From: Auricularia sp. M13
Taxonomy: Eukaryota > Basidiomycota > Agaricomycetes > Auriculariales > Auriculariaceae
DNA length: 64,000 nt
Direction of reading: 5' to 3'
NCBI GenBank assembly: GCA_037042915.1
Contig: CM073203.1
Coordinates: forward strand, 1,984,001 to 2,048,000
Position numbers and translations under genes: made by a program. The notes under the pieces were generated by a model. It saw only the letters and a list, made by a program, of their open reading frames with translations, was not told the origin of the DNA and did no database searches. This document shows, piece after piece, positions 1 to 10,130 of the stretch; positions within the stretch are counted from its first letter, which is position 1; each line of letters starts with the position of its first letter.

Positions 1-447
1 TATTCGTTTATATATATCACGCTTTCTGGCAGGGCATTTCAGAATGTGCGCAGTACTTCCAAGGGCAACTCACCGCTCGTGTTGTACTTGCCCGAGGCGT
101 CATGAGCATTGGCACACTTCATGCGCGCACGGAGGCAGCAGGCGCGCACGCGCAACGCGCGGTTCAAGTGCCCGGGACGGCTGATGGCTCTGTGGCGCGC
201 AAGCTGCTCGACGGTGGGAGGACAAAATTGTTCGGCAAATTCCGCTCGGACCTCGTTGCGTCGCCGCCGTCGCTCACAATGAACAACTGCCCGAAGGACT
301 GTTACTGCAACTATAAAGCACAATATTGCGATCCAATTATAAGGAATTTATTAATGAGTGTAAGTCAATAATTGATCTAATTAGTCGATGTGGTAATCTT
401 GTCAGTGCGTCGTCACCGTCCCGAAAGCAGTCCAAGCAACAAATACC
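1..447. other. left-edge intergenic sequence
   Basis: No gene is recognised here. Short open frames exist on both strands but have no start context, splice pattern or familiar motif. The stretch lies just downstream of the stop codon (448-450) of the minus-strand coiled-coil gene. Confidence 0.5.
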
Positions 448-2300
448 CTAGGATCCAGACGGTCCAGCAAATAGCTGTGACAGTGCTCCCTCTCCAATGG
501 CACTCGAAGCTCTCTGAGTCTGGGCTCCACCCGATCCACTGCGCTGAGTTGCGACGACGCCAGTGCTTCCTTGACCGCCCTCGAGCTCGTTTCGACCGCC
601 GTGGCGCGTGATCTCCTCTTGCATTATACCTTCAATAAAACTGATATACTCAGAAGGGGAAATTGCGATGAGAAATGCTACACACCTCTTCCATCCAGGC
701 GATTTCAGGTCAGTTCCAAGCTCGGTGTACTTATCCTTGAACCAGTTCTTGACAAACGGCCACCAGTGGGCCTTGCGTGACTTCGGTGCTGGTTGTCTCT
801 TGCGCTTCCTGCTAGCTGGATCCCCAGGTGTGTCGCTCGGTTCCGTTCCATCGTCGCCTGCGGCGCCGCTTTCGTCGTCGCTCTCATCGTTGTCCGCGCC
901 ATCGCCCGACTGAATGATCGCCCAGTTCTCCATGGCAATGTGCCGCTACCAAACGGTGATCAGCCTCTTCGTCAGGACAGGAAAGCCAGCCAGGGAGACA
1001 TACCAGGATTCCGAGATGGATGGTGAGCTTGTTGTGTTTATTGAAGCCCTCCGTTGACGCGGCGGGAAGGTAGCGAAGCGCAACGAACGCCGCAAACTCG
1101 GGCAAGGAGGCATGGTGCTTGGACTTCTCATCGAGGCCTGCCACGATCTGAGCGAGAGTAGCGGAAATGAGAAACAGCATCTACGGGTAGAAGATTAGAT
1201 GGACGTACGTGCTGACGATAATGATTGCGGATGCTCGAGCAAGCCTCTTTGATGTAGCTGATGACCTTCAACTCGCGTGCCCGGGTTGAGAAACCCTCCG
1301 AGAGTCCAATCTTGGCTTTCTCGAGTTTTACCTGCTTCTACAGAAGTTTGAGCATCGTCATAGTCCAGAGAATTATCAAAAACATACCACCTCGCTGTGG
1401 AGCTGCGAGTACGCGGTCCTCTTTGCGTCGCAGATCAACTCGCGCGCGATGCGACGAACCTCCGTCTGAACATGTATGTTAATAGTGTCCACCGCTCTGA
1501 CAATAACTGACCTTCTGAGCTTCAGTGATATCCCATGCCTTTTCGATTGGGCCGAGAAGCTCGTCAGTCTTTGCCTCGAGCCTTGACAGATGGTCCTTGA
1601 TGTGTTCTTGATTCTGAAGCTGCCGAAATTGCGTGGCCTGCAGTAGGATTCTTGAGTACGAGTCTGCCGGAACAAGAGGCGCGACAAGCTGTGATAATGT
1701 CAGGCGTTCTGCGCGCTATCACGACGGGTGACGGGGCTCACTGTGGCGTAATGTTGCATCTCTTGACGCACTCCATCGGAAAGAGCGAAGCTGCTGCTCA
1801 GCCTGTCGGCCATCTCTGAGCACATTGACACAGAGTTGTTCGCAGGCGGAGCAGGAGCAGGCCGGGGAGGAGACGGCGGTGTGGGAGGGCGTGCGCGAAA
1901 TTGTGGCGCGGTCCGCTGCGCGTCTGCCACAAGATATTAATCGACAGCATAGCAGTACACCAATTTTCAACGCACCATGATAGCCTTCTGAGCCCCCATG
2001 CAACGATTCACGATCCTGCTCGTCGTAATCGCCATTGTGACCACTGAACACGGCAGATGACCGCCGGCGATGTTGCGAGGGCGCAAAATGCTCGGGCGTG
2101 TGTGACTGCTGCTGCGCGGACGGTTGGTATTGATGATATGCTGCCTGTCCAGTGTAGCGGTGCTCGTCGTGCTGCCGTGCGGGTCTGTGGCTGACGACTG
2201 ACCCGTCCCCATTCTCGTCACCAGAGGTGCCATGCCCGTAGCGTTGAATGCCTGGCAGATCGCTGAATTGCGCCATGCCAGGCAGCTGGCGGTGGTGCAT
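448..2300 (-). CDS. uncharacterised coiled-coil protein, multi-exon, likely transposon-associated
   Basis: I do not recognise the family. The proposed start is the ATG at 2298-2300 (MHHRQLPGMAQFSD); an upstream exon near 2478 is possible. Exons join across good GT..AG introns at about 1920-1980, 1691-1740, 1455-1512, 1338-1400, 1160-1200 and 945-1005. The N-terminal third is polar and Q/H/P-rich. A proline-rich stretch follows, then a helical, probably coiled-coil segment (VPADSYSRILLQATQF onwards), and a basic-acidic tail with a KRKRQ nuclear-signal-like patch and a WWPFVKNWFKDKY aromatic block. The splice before MENWAIIQSG uses a GTATGT donor and removes an in-frame TAG. It sits 0.8 kb downstream of, and on the same strand as, the transposase at 3106-8759, so it may be that element's accessory gene. 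That link is inference. Confidence 0.6.
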
Positions 2301-2478
2301 CGTGCTGGTAAGCTCGATGCTGGAGCAACTCGAAAAAAAAAAGAATGTGAACGCAAGCGAGGAAGATTGTGTCCCGTGGCGGTGATTCAACATGGCGCCC
2401 ACCGCTAAGCGAGCTATCCGCCTGAGCAGTTGAACTTGCTGTGAAATAAGACGATTCTATGTGAATATTCTCTGACAT

Positions 2479-3105
2479 GACACTTTAATCACTAGCTTAG
2501 CACTACACCTACGGTTGAACGCAACGCGCCGTGCTCGTTAGGGACAAACCGAACACCGAACGACATAAAAAGCCACTCCAGCGGCGCGTCCAACGTCGCT
2601 TTTCGGGCATCTACGAGGCAGAAGGGAATTATTCGCCAGTATTACGACTTTGGCAACTTGAGACTGCCAGCGAGTGCGCGGATGGACAGAAGCAGCAAGA
2701 TCTGAATGCTCTGCAGAACCAAACTGAGCAAAGGAGCATCGATTCATTGGAGCCTCGCCATCCGGGAATGGAGATCAGGATCCCGAGCAGCACAGAGACG
2801 GAGTGGGGGTTGAGCAAATCTGAGTACTGTAAGTTGGGGTGCCGCGAGTGTGAGGAAAGATGAGTCAGAAGCAAGCAGTCCTTTGTGCGCAGGTAGACGT
2901 GTAGTGTGGTATGCAACCTTGAGCTGCATAAATCATCGCAATGGCAGGCACCCCAGAAGCACACGTCGAAGAGCAGAGCTAAGATGCGGCAATTGCCGCC
3001 CTGCATCCCGCACGTCCATTCCAATGCGTGTGCAGCGCAAAGCATGATGCGATCTCAGATGAATGAGCGCGAGAATGATATGTATATATATAAGCAAAGC
3101 TTTTA
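2479..3105. other. spacer between accessory gene and transposase
   Basis: Contains open frames on both strands (a plus-strand frame of 110 codons at 2531-2863), but none has a recognisable domain or splice logic. It probably holds the 3' end of the transposase transcript and the promoter of the next minus-strand gene. Confidence 0.4.
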
Positions 3106-4259
3106 TTATCTCTGAGATATTACAAAGGACGACTGTTGCCCGCCTGGGGCATTGTCAGCAGCCTGCACCTGTCGTACAGGAAACTCCTTGGCAATGCCTT
3201 CCTCAATGCATTCGGCAAGGTTGTATGCAGCGATAGACGCAAAAGTTTGAATGTTGTTAGCATCCCTCATCTTTGCCGTGTTCAGAACAAAATCGGCTGG
3301 GTTCTGAGTGTGAGCGATGAGCGCCTGCACCTCCTCCGAGTCGTTGCGCTCCTGGCGTAGCGTTCGAAATCCGGTGGCCTTACAGCCATTTCGAGCACAA
3401 TCGTGAAGAACGTTCGCGGGGCAAAGTATTCTCTGCTAGACATGAGGATGCATGCCTGAACGCTGCTCAGGAGTTACATCACCTTTGCGTCCACAATCTC
3501 GAGGTTATCAGTCATTGCAATGCGTGGCATCTTGTAAGGCTCAGCCAGGTCGCCGGTCATAATTATGGCCTGCTTCACCAGCAGCTTGATGTCAGTGAAC
3601 GCCGGAGACGTCAGGATTTCGATAATCTGAAATATTGTGGGGCGACTGCTTCCTTTTGGAACGAAAAGCCAGCCACCGGGCGTGTAAACATCTCCTGCGG
3701 GTACCTTGACTCTGTTGCATCTGTATACTGCCAAAGACGGGTTGGCGCGCGCGAGAGATTCGTCTGTGCCAGCGTAATTGAAGGACATGGTTGCGCGGAA
3801 TTGTACTGCGTCCGCTGCCTTCGATAGTACCAATGCTGATATAAGATTAGTTAAAGGCAATGAATTATTTGAGAGGCTCACATTGAGCTTGGATATCAGC
3901 CTCGGAGGTGTCGCGCATCCCGAGGTAGTCCCGGATGATCTTGTGTGATCTGGCTGTTTGCCGCACTTGGACGCCAGCGACGAGAAAGTCAGCTGGCTGC
4001 GGCTTGTGGCGCCTGACCTCCTGACGCGTGAGAACCACAGCATCCCCATTTGGGGAGGTCTGCAACGTGTTCTGCGGACGGAAGAATCCTCCGCTGAGGA
4101 AATGCCGAATGCGGTTTGCGTGTGCAAACGCACGCGCAATGTCGCGTGACGGCGCTTGACGGTTGGAATGGATGCTCTTTGAACGGATGACGGCGTTGTA
4201 CGACTCAAATGCTTCAGTGGCAAAGAGGATGGCGGGCCCGAACCGTCGAACATGTTCTG

Positions 4260-4288
4260 CATCGGTAAAAATTCCCTGCTCGGGAGCG
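4260..4288 (+). repeat. left terminal inverted repeat of nested element
   Basis: Pairs with 5635-5665 with a few mismatches and a 2-3 base indel. It starts directly after the TG duplicated at 4258-4259. Confidence 0.8.
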
Positions 4289-5634
4289 GCGGTTCAGCGC
4301 TCTGGAGAGTCCGAACGCTTCCAACCGCTCCGGAGCCGGCGAAGCTACGAAGTGTCGGGAGCAGCGACCGCCGATAACAGTTCTGCTCCCCGACTCTCCC
4401 AAGTTGCTCCCTAGCCCTCCGAACGCTTTAATCACGAATGTAAAAATTGTTGCATCCGAGCGGAACAGGCAGAGGTTGAGTCGGACTGTGAATTGAACTT
4501 AGCATGTTGGCTCTTGTGCCCGCCGACTTCATCCAAGCGGCGGCCAGTGACACACTCAGCGGGCCTGCCCTCCGTCGCCTATCCTCCTTTCGCTCAACTA
4601 ATAGCATAGGTGCGCTGCTTGGACTTGTAGCTGCGCTCCTGCTCACAGTCTGCTCACTCATTGTCCACGCCCTGCCGACTTGTAGCTTCAGGGCCTGCAA
4701 AGCCTACTTCCGCGGTACGTCGACCCTAGAGCCACGTCCTCGAGTCCGCATCTAAACTAAATCACCGATGCTATTTTTCCTGCAGAATTTTCATCTGTCA
4801 CCGAGCATCGGAAACTCGTCCCAAGTCGACGGAGCCCTCGTCGCACGCCGCATTTGTCCAATCGCTCTCGCTGGCACCGCGGCACGTCGCCTCTACAGCG
4901 TCACGGGGCTGGTCTCAAGCATCCAACTCACGAGCGCCGTCATAATCCCTTCATCGTTGCAGAAGGAGACTTGGAACGCGGTCTCTGGGTCAGTGATTCT
5001 GCCTTTGTCGGCATTCGGCTTATGTGCTTGACAGAGCCTGCATTGTCAACACCCGAACAAGCATGACGGTGCGTGCGAAGTAGCCTGTGTATTGTCCTCG
5101 AGCTAACCCTCCAATGTCCCTGGCGTCCATTCAGGCGGCTACATTTCAGTATGAACAGCTGGTGCAGATATGAGTTGTGTGGCGCTCGGATTTGGACAGC
5201 AGAGGAGGATCGGTGAGCACAACGACCTCGGGCCGAACGCGATGTGTGGAAAGCAGGCTGGAGGACGGTGCGATGTTCGCGGGTAGACGTCAATGGTACA
5301 CCGGTGCGTCCTTTGAACGTCGTGTCGCATGAATTGGGGAGTTGTATGAGTGCCTCGGTTGCTATACCACCGTAGGTTTAGACTGTAGCTACAGCAGTAG
5401 TGGAAATATAATGTTCATTGTTAATGTTATTCATTCGGAGCAACGGAAGTGATGGGAGCAGTGGTCAGAAAAAACAAATATACTGACCACGAGCGCAACT
5501 CCAGATGCGCTCCTACAGCTCCGAACAGCTGTCTGGAGCAGTTCGGAGTGCTCCGGAAAGCAGGCGGCCGCTCCGGGTGCACCTGAGATGGGTACACTGA
5601 TTCAGAGCTTCCAAAGCTCTGGAGGCACCCGGAG

Positions 5635-5665
5635 CGCTCCCGAGCTGCGGGATTTTCCACCGATG
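5635..5665 (-). repeat. right terminal inverted repeat of nested element
   Basis: Reverse complement begins CATCGGTGGAAAATCCCGC and is followed outward by TG (5666-5667), the second copy of the target dinucleotide. Confidence 0.8.
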
Positions 5666-8600
5666 TGGTAGATGCAGAAGCACGTGAAACTTAGGCTTGT
5701 TGAACCATTTCGGCGTCCAGGCAGCTGTAGCTGCCAGAAGATTGTTGATGAGAGTGGTGAGACGCGTCTGAGGAAGCTATGTGAGTGAGAGTTTCGGCAT
5801 GCATGCCTTTGGACTCACGCAGTAGGCATCGACATCGCGAATTTCAGGGACCCAGACTACTGGGACCAGTGCTGCAAGTGCGAGCCATGCGTTGTAGCAA
5901 GCGGTAGGAACAAGACCGTGGAGTATGAAGGGAGCAACCTGGATGATCGTGCGGAAATCGCGTCCCACGAGCGAGCCCGCATAAGTCACCAGCGAATGTC
6001 CACTGAGCGGCGATATGCCAAGGCCGCTGGTGTCAAACGAATCGATATGAGCTATCAGGAGCCGTCTCTTGGCGTCGGACTTGCAGTGATTCTTGACGAC
6101 ATCGCGCCAAAAGTATTTGACAATCCCCAGAAGAATAACATGGAGGACTTCGACTGGGGTATCACAGTTCGGGTCGAGGCCTGGAAATTGACGTTAATGG
6201 TCTTCGTTACCGGATGGTACCAACGACTCTCACCTTTGAGGCGCCATATAGCACTTCGGAGATCGTCCTGCGGAAGTTGGGCGTGTGCACGCTCAAATGC
6301 AGCTTGGCGCGCAGCACCACGCTTGCCCTTCATTGCAGTAGCCAGCTTGTCGATCCAGTATTGGAGCGCAGTGTCCTTCACCCCGTACTGAGTTTTCAGA
6401 GACTTTGCACGCTCCTGGCCATTCGCACTCATTGCAGCAGCCTGGACCTCGTTGATAGCATCAAGAGTCGACTGGCGATGGCGAGTTGGCGCAATCTACA
6501 TAGATCTCAGTCGATGCTTTCACCGGTGCTGTAGCTCGACATACCGATGTGAATCGTTTGACCCTGGCAAGCATTTCTGCTGCTGTCTCCTTGACCTTCT
6601 TCCGCGCTGAAGATGTTGGCAGATCGTCATCTGAGCCTTCTGTATCATCCGGCGAGTCGTCGTCACCATCTGCTGGCCGTGTCCCATCTCGCTTATAGAC
6701 CCAGCACGTCCGACAGAAGTACCTGCCACGCAAGCCAATATGGCATGAGAGCTCGCTTTGCATGGGGTTATCGCCCAGCAACCCGAGAACAAAGGGGATG
6801 ATGAGAATTATCTGGCGAGTAACGAAGTCAAAAGCCCAGATTCCATGCTCCTGCGCTTTCCTATAAAAATTAATGACTGAAAGTCATCCCATGAAACATG
6901 AACTTACTCGATCTCTGAGACGACACCGTCAAGCATTTCAGGGACCGGGGCTGTGTTTGACGTCGCAAGGAAGTGCACATTGTACTCCTGATGGCCCACG
7001 CGGGGCAAGCCAGCACAGCTGAACAGGAAACTATTATGCTTGTTCCACTTCTTCGACTGATTGCCAGACGTATCGTCGCAATACAGCCAGAAGGGACATG
7101 CGCGGACCTCGCAGCCCTGAGCCTGTGCTCGACGAGGATTACCGGCGCTTGGGTCCGTATGAGACCAGGGGCTCAGGCGACGGGCGTGTAGATCCGCCAA
7201 GGTAATATAGCTCCCTACGAGCGTGTGAGATAGTGCGCTAGCTAGATAATACGCAAACCTCGTACCAAGTATTGCACTGGGGTGTGGAATGTTCCGTTCT
7301 CGGTGACTATGAGACAATTCGGGCATAGAAAGTAAGAAACGGTGCTCAGAGACGTCTATGGTCTCGTATTCATGAGCACAGAAGCCTTGCATTTCGCGAC
7401 CGGTACGAGGGTCATAATACGTTTCCACAGTCAGGCGCCACGCACAAGCATAGCGCTCGCCCCCACGGATGAACCAGCGGTACGGAATGCACATTTCGCC
7501 GTTGGAGAGAAGCACAGGCTCGAAAATGTAAAAGTCTTGCTGGTTGCCACGTCGTATCATCGGCGTCGCTAAGTGGGGATTGATCTCGTGGAGCCACTTC
7601 CTGGCCTCGAATGCCTGGCCAACACTGGCGCTGTTGTCGACGGGAAGATATTGTAGGTGAGGGCCGACGAGGGGATTAGCATGTTCCTTGAGAGATAAGG
7701 TGAGAGCGTGCCTGTGGAACAAAATGAACACGTACTTGCGCAATGATGTCACTGAGTGAATTCACGCAGTAACGATGTCCCATCTTCCCCATGTATTCCA
7801 CAGTCTCAATGCCGAACGTCGCTTGCAGGTACTTGTGTACATTCTTCATTGCGGACACAGAGGGGAGATTGGTGACACCGTTGAAACGCATGCACCAGGC
7901 GAATAGGTCCATCTGCTTGTCCGAGATCCCAGAGCGAGTGAGATGAGGCACGGTATCGAGGCTGAACTCCTGGAGACGATGAGACGGGCCTCACCAGGCG
8001 GGATCAACGGAATCTCACCGGTTTCTCAGTGTATGGGAAGAACGGCGCAGAGGGATCGACCATACGGTGTCTGAGAGGACCGCGGGCGCGCGCAATGCCA
8101 TCTTGCGGCTAAAGTCACAGTCAGAATACGTAGCGCACGTACTGCATGACATACCTCGTCGTCTTCGGACTCCTCAGAAAGGGTCGGCTCGACGTTGTCC
8201 GAGTCCGAATCCTCGCCAATGAATATGCCGGAAGTAAGGCCTTGGTGCAAGGCTTCCGCAAAGGCATTCGTGACGCGCTCCTCCTCAGAAATGATAAGAT
8301 TCGAGTCATCACCGAAGTCGACGCAATCGAGATCGAGAGAGATGGGGTCTTCAACGACAATAGGCGCGGAAACCTGTTGCTGGACGTCCTGACGCAAAGC
8401 GCGGCTTGCCTCCAGGCTCGCGGTCAGCATGTTGACAGTTGCGTAAGGATCGGTTGGCTGAGTGGACGAGATCGAGCGTGCGGCTTCGCGCTGGTGATTT
8501 AGCTGACGATCTCGGCCGTACTGGGCGACAGCAGTGCGATGCTTTGCAGTCTTTTGATGCGTAAAGACATTCTTGAGCTGTCGAACGGATCCATCATCGC

Positions 8601-8759
8601 AGGCGCGACAAAGGTAACCGCCATTATGTTCCTCCCAGCCTGCGATAGGCATCAGCATTGCATTGCGCAGTGTTGCGCTGTGCACAGACTGGGCTTACAG
8701 TCTGGGTCGTCGAAATCGTCTGCGGTACGACGCTCTCTAGGTGCGTACGAGTGCGACAT

Positions 8760-9555
8760 GGATTGCGGTAAATGACTGTGTGGAACTGCAACTGTGCATT
8801 GAAATGTAGCTTAGCGCATCTATATATACGATGGTGCAGTGTACCGCTACGCGCGTGCCGCAGCATCCTTGCTCAAACCGCGAGGAACGCCTGGCCATTG
8901 CAGCTTGGTTGCAGGCTTGCATCCGTGCTTGCAGCGCACCAAAATGACGCGTTGATTAAAAATAGCTCGCGGTGCGCCAGCGCGCAACCTGCTGCAGCGG
9001 CCAGGCGACGTTTCGGCTGCGGCTGCCGGGCTGCGGATTCGTCTGTCGCCCGGCCGCGACCCGGTGCGACATCAAAAAGCCGTTCGCTGGGCGCGGCCGA
9101 GCGGCTCCTTCCCGGCTGGCAGTGTAAAGGACCAGATTGCGAGCTTTTCGTCGTGCTTTCCCGCAGTCCAACCTCACGCGCAACATTAAAATGCCATAGT
9201 CCCTGAGTTACAGTGTTGCATCAATCCTCAATGATTATGTCGTTACAATAAGCAAGCGCGGCTGATGTGCAAGGGCTATGTACTGCATCATCTGAAAAGG
9301 ACGCAGCTGAATCCTCGGTGTTATGCAGGCGAGAGCCCGCAGTGACCTGAACTGCGCGGAGCAAGCCAGGAACGTGCCCTATGTAATGGAATAGAGCAAT
9401 TGAACCGATAAGCACAACGGTGCGGTGCACGAGTGGCTCAAAAATGCGGGATAGCAGACAAGTAGTATGCGGGCTTGCGATTGGGACTATCAGTGCCGCA
9501 TCGATGCAGAACGAACGACCAGGCAGAAACACAGTGCGCAATCGCATGATTCGAT
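8760..9555. other. intergenic sequence upstream of transposase
   Basis: Likely contains the transposase promoter and one end of its element. I could not find terminal repeats matching the other side. A TATATATA stretch lies at 8820-8827, about 60 bp upstream of the start codon. A minus-strand open frame at 9221-9547 is unassigned. Confidence 0.4.
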
Positions 9556-9659
9556 CTAGAGCTCGGGGAAATCAGGCGTACGCATTGCCTGGCATCGTAG
9601 TGCTGGGAAAGCAACGTTAAAAAGCGAGAGTAGCAAACGGTCCGCGCGTCGAACAACAC

Positions 9660-10110
9660 GCCGAATGCTCAAGCCGGCAAAATTCATTCGGGCATAACGT
9701 CGACAGTAACCTGTGATCTTCGCGACATTCATGTTGACATTCGACTCGTTGACTGCTTCGCATTGCATGTATGTGTTGGCAATGGGAATGACACGCGCAC
9801 CATCATCGGTGAATGATCTAGCGTCGGGCAGATCCTGCGCCAGGACCCGGAGTGCAACGAGGCGGGCAGATTCTCCCGCGACCTGCGACCGGTCAGTGTC
9901 TATCACTGGCTTCTTGACCTCTCAGGCTCGGATTGGACTTGCGCCGGAAGTGCCAATCCAAGTGCAGACCATGCGCACCTGTCAAACAAGCTGCCCTTGC
10001 GCGTCTCTTATTCCGCACACGGTGCTTCCCTTCAACGCCTGGTATTTTACCGCCGGAGCGCGTGTGAAGACGGTGTCCTGCAAGAGGAGCCGCCGGCGTC
10101 GGATGGCTGA
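9660..10110 (-). pseudogene. possible relic of a PD-(D/E)XK nuclease-like gene
   Basis: On the minus strand, a CTCCTCTTGCAG acceptor is followed by DTVFTRAPAVKYQALKG and GIRDAQGQLV. After a plausible short intron comes EVKKPVIDTDRSQVAGESAR and then DDGARVIPIANTYMQCE, ending at an ATCACAG/GT donor-like site. A beta-strand carrying G-x-L-V followed by E-V-K-K resembles the (D/E)-x-K half of the PD-(D/E)XK fold, but the upstream Asp was not pinned down. No convincing start or remaining exons were found, so the stretch is either a relic or a gene whose exons I could not assemble. Function is not claimed. Confidence 0.25.
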
Positions 10111-10130
10111 CTGGCATCGTCATCGTCACG

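Larger units (their letters stand above)
4260..5665. mobile_element. 1406-bp non-autonomous TIR transposon nested in transposase gene
   Basis: The left end reads CATCGGTAAAAATTCCC and the right end, on the other strand, reads CATCGGTGGAAAATCCC. Both continue into a shared CTCGGGAGCG. The dinucleotide TG flanks both sides (4258-4259 and 5666-5667), consistent with a 2-bp target-site duplication. The outer 170-230 bp at each end is packed with short CTCCGGA/CTCTGGAG-type subterminal repeats in opposite orientation. Internal open frames (plus strand 4504-4755 and 4768-5031) match nothing I know, so I call it non-autonomous. Taking out the element and one TG reconnects HLP to EHV in frame in the host transposase, which fixes the boundaries. 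Confidence 0.85.
3106..8759 (-). pseudogene. DDE-type transposase with N-terminal zinc finger, interrupted by a nested element
   Basis: Start ATG is at 8757-8759; exon 1 splices into a C-x2-C...H-x5-H finger (CRAC to KTAKH), as in BED/C2H2-headed transposases. Next come a conserved block (SDKQMDLFAWCMRF), the probable first catalytic Asp in WLYCDDTSGNQSKKWNKH, the second in LGDNPMQSELSCHIGL followed by a FCRTCW cysteine pair, a helical AGSLVGRDFRTIIQ segment, then KPKFHVLLHLP. There the frame is broken by the 4260-5665 insertion. It resumes as EHVRRFGPAILFATEAFESY and SNRQAPSRDIARAFAHANR, then a C-terminal NVLHDC...NGCK motif and VLNTAKMRDANN, stopping at 3106. The arrangement resembles TNP2-like (CACTA-type) transposases with a GD-x-P motif, but family membership is by eye. 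All other exons read cleanly, so the insertion looks like the only lesion. Confidence 0.75.
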
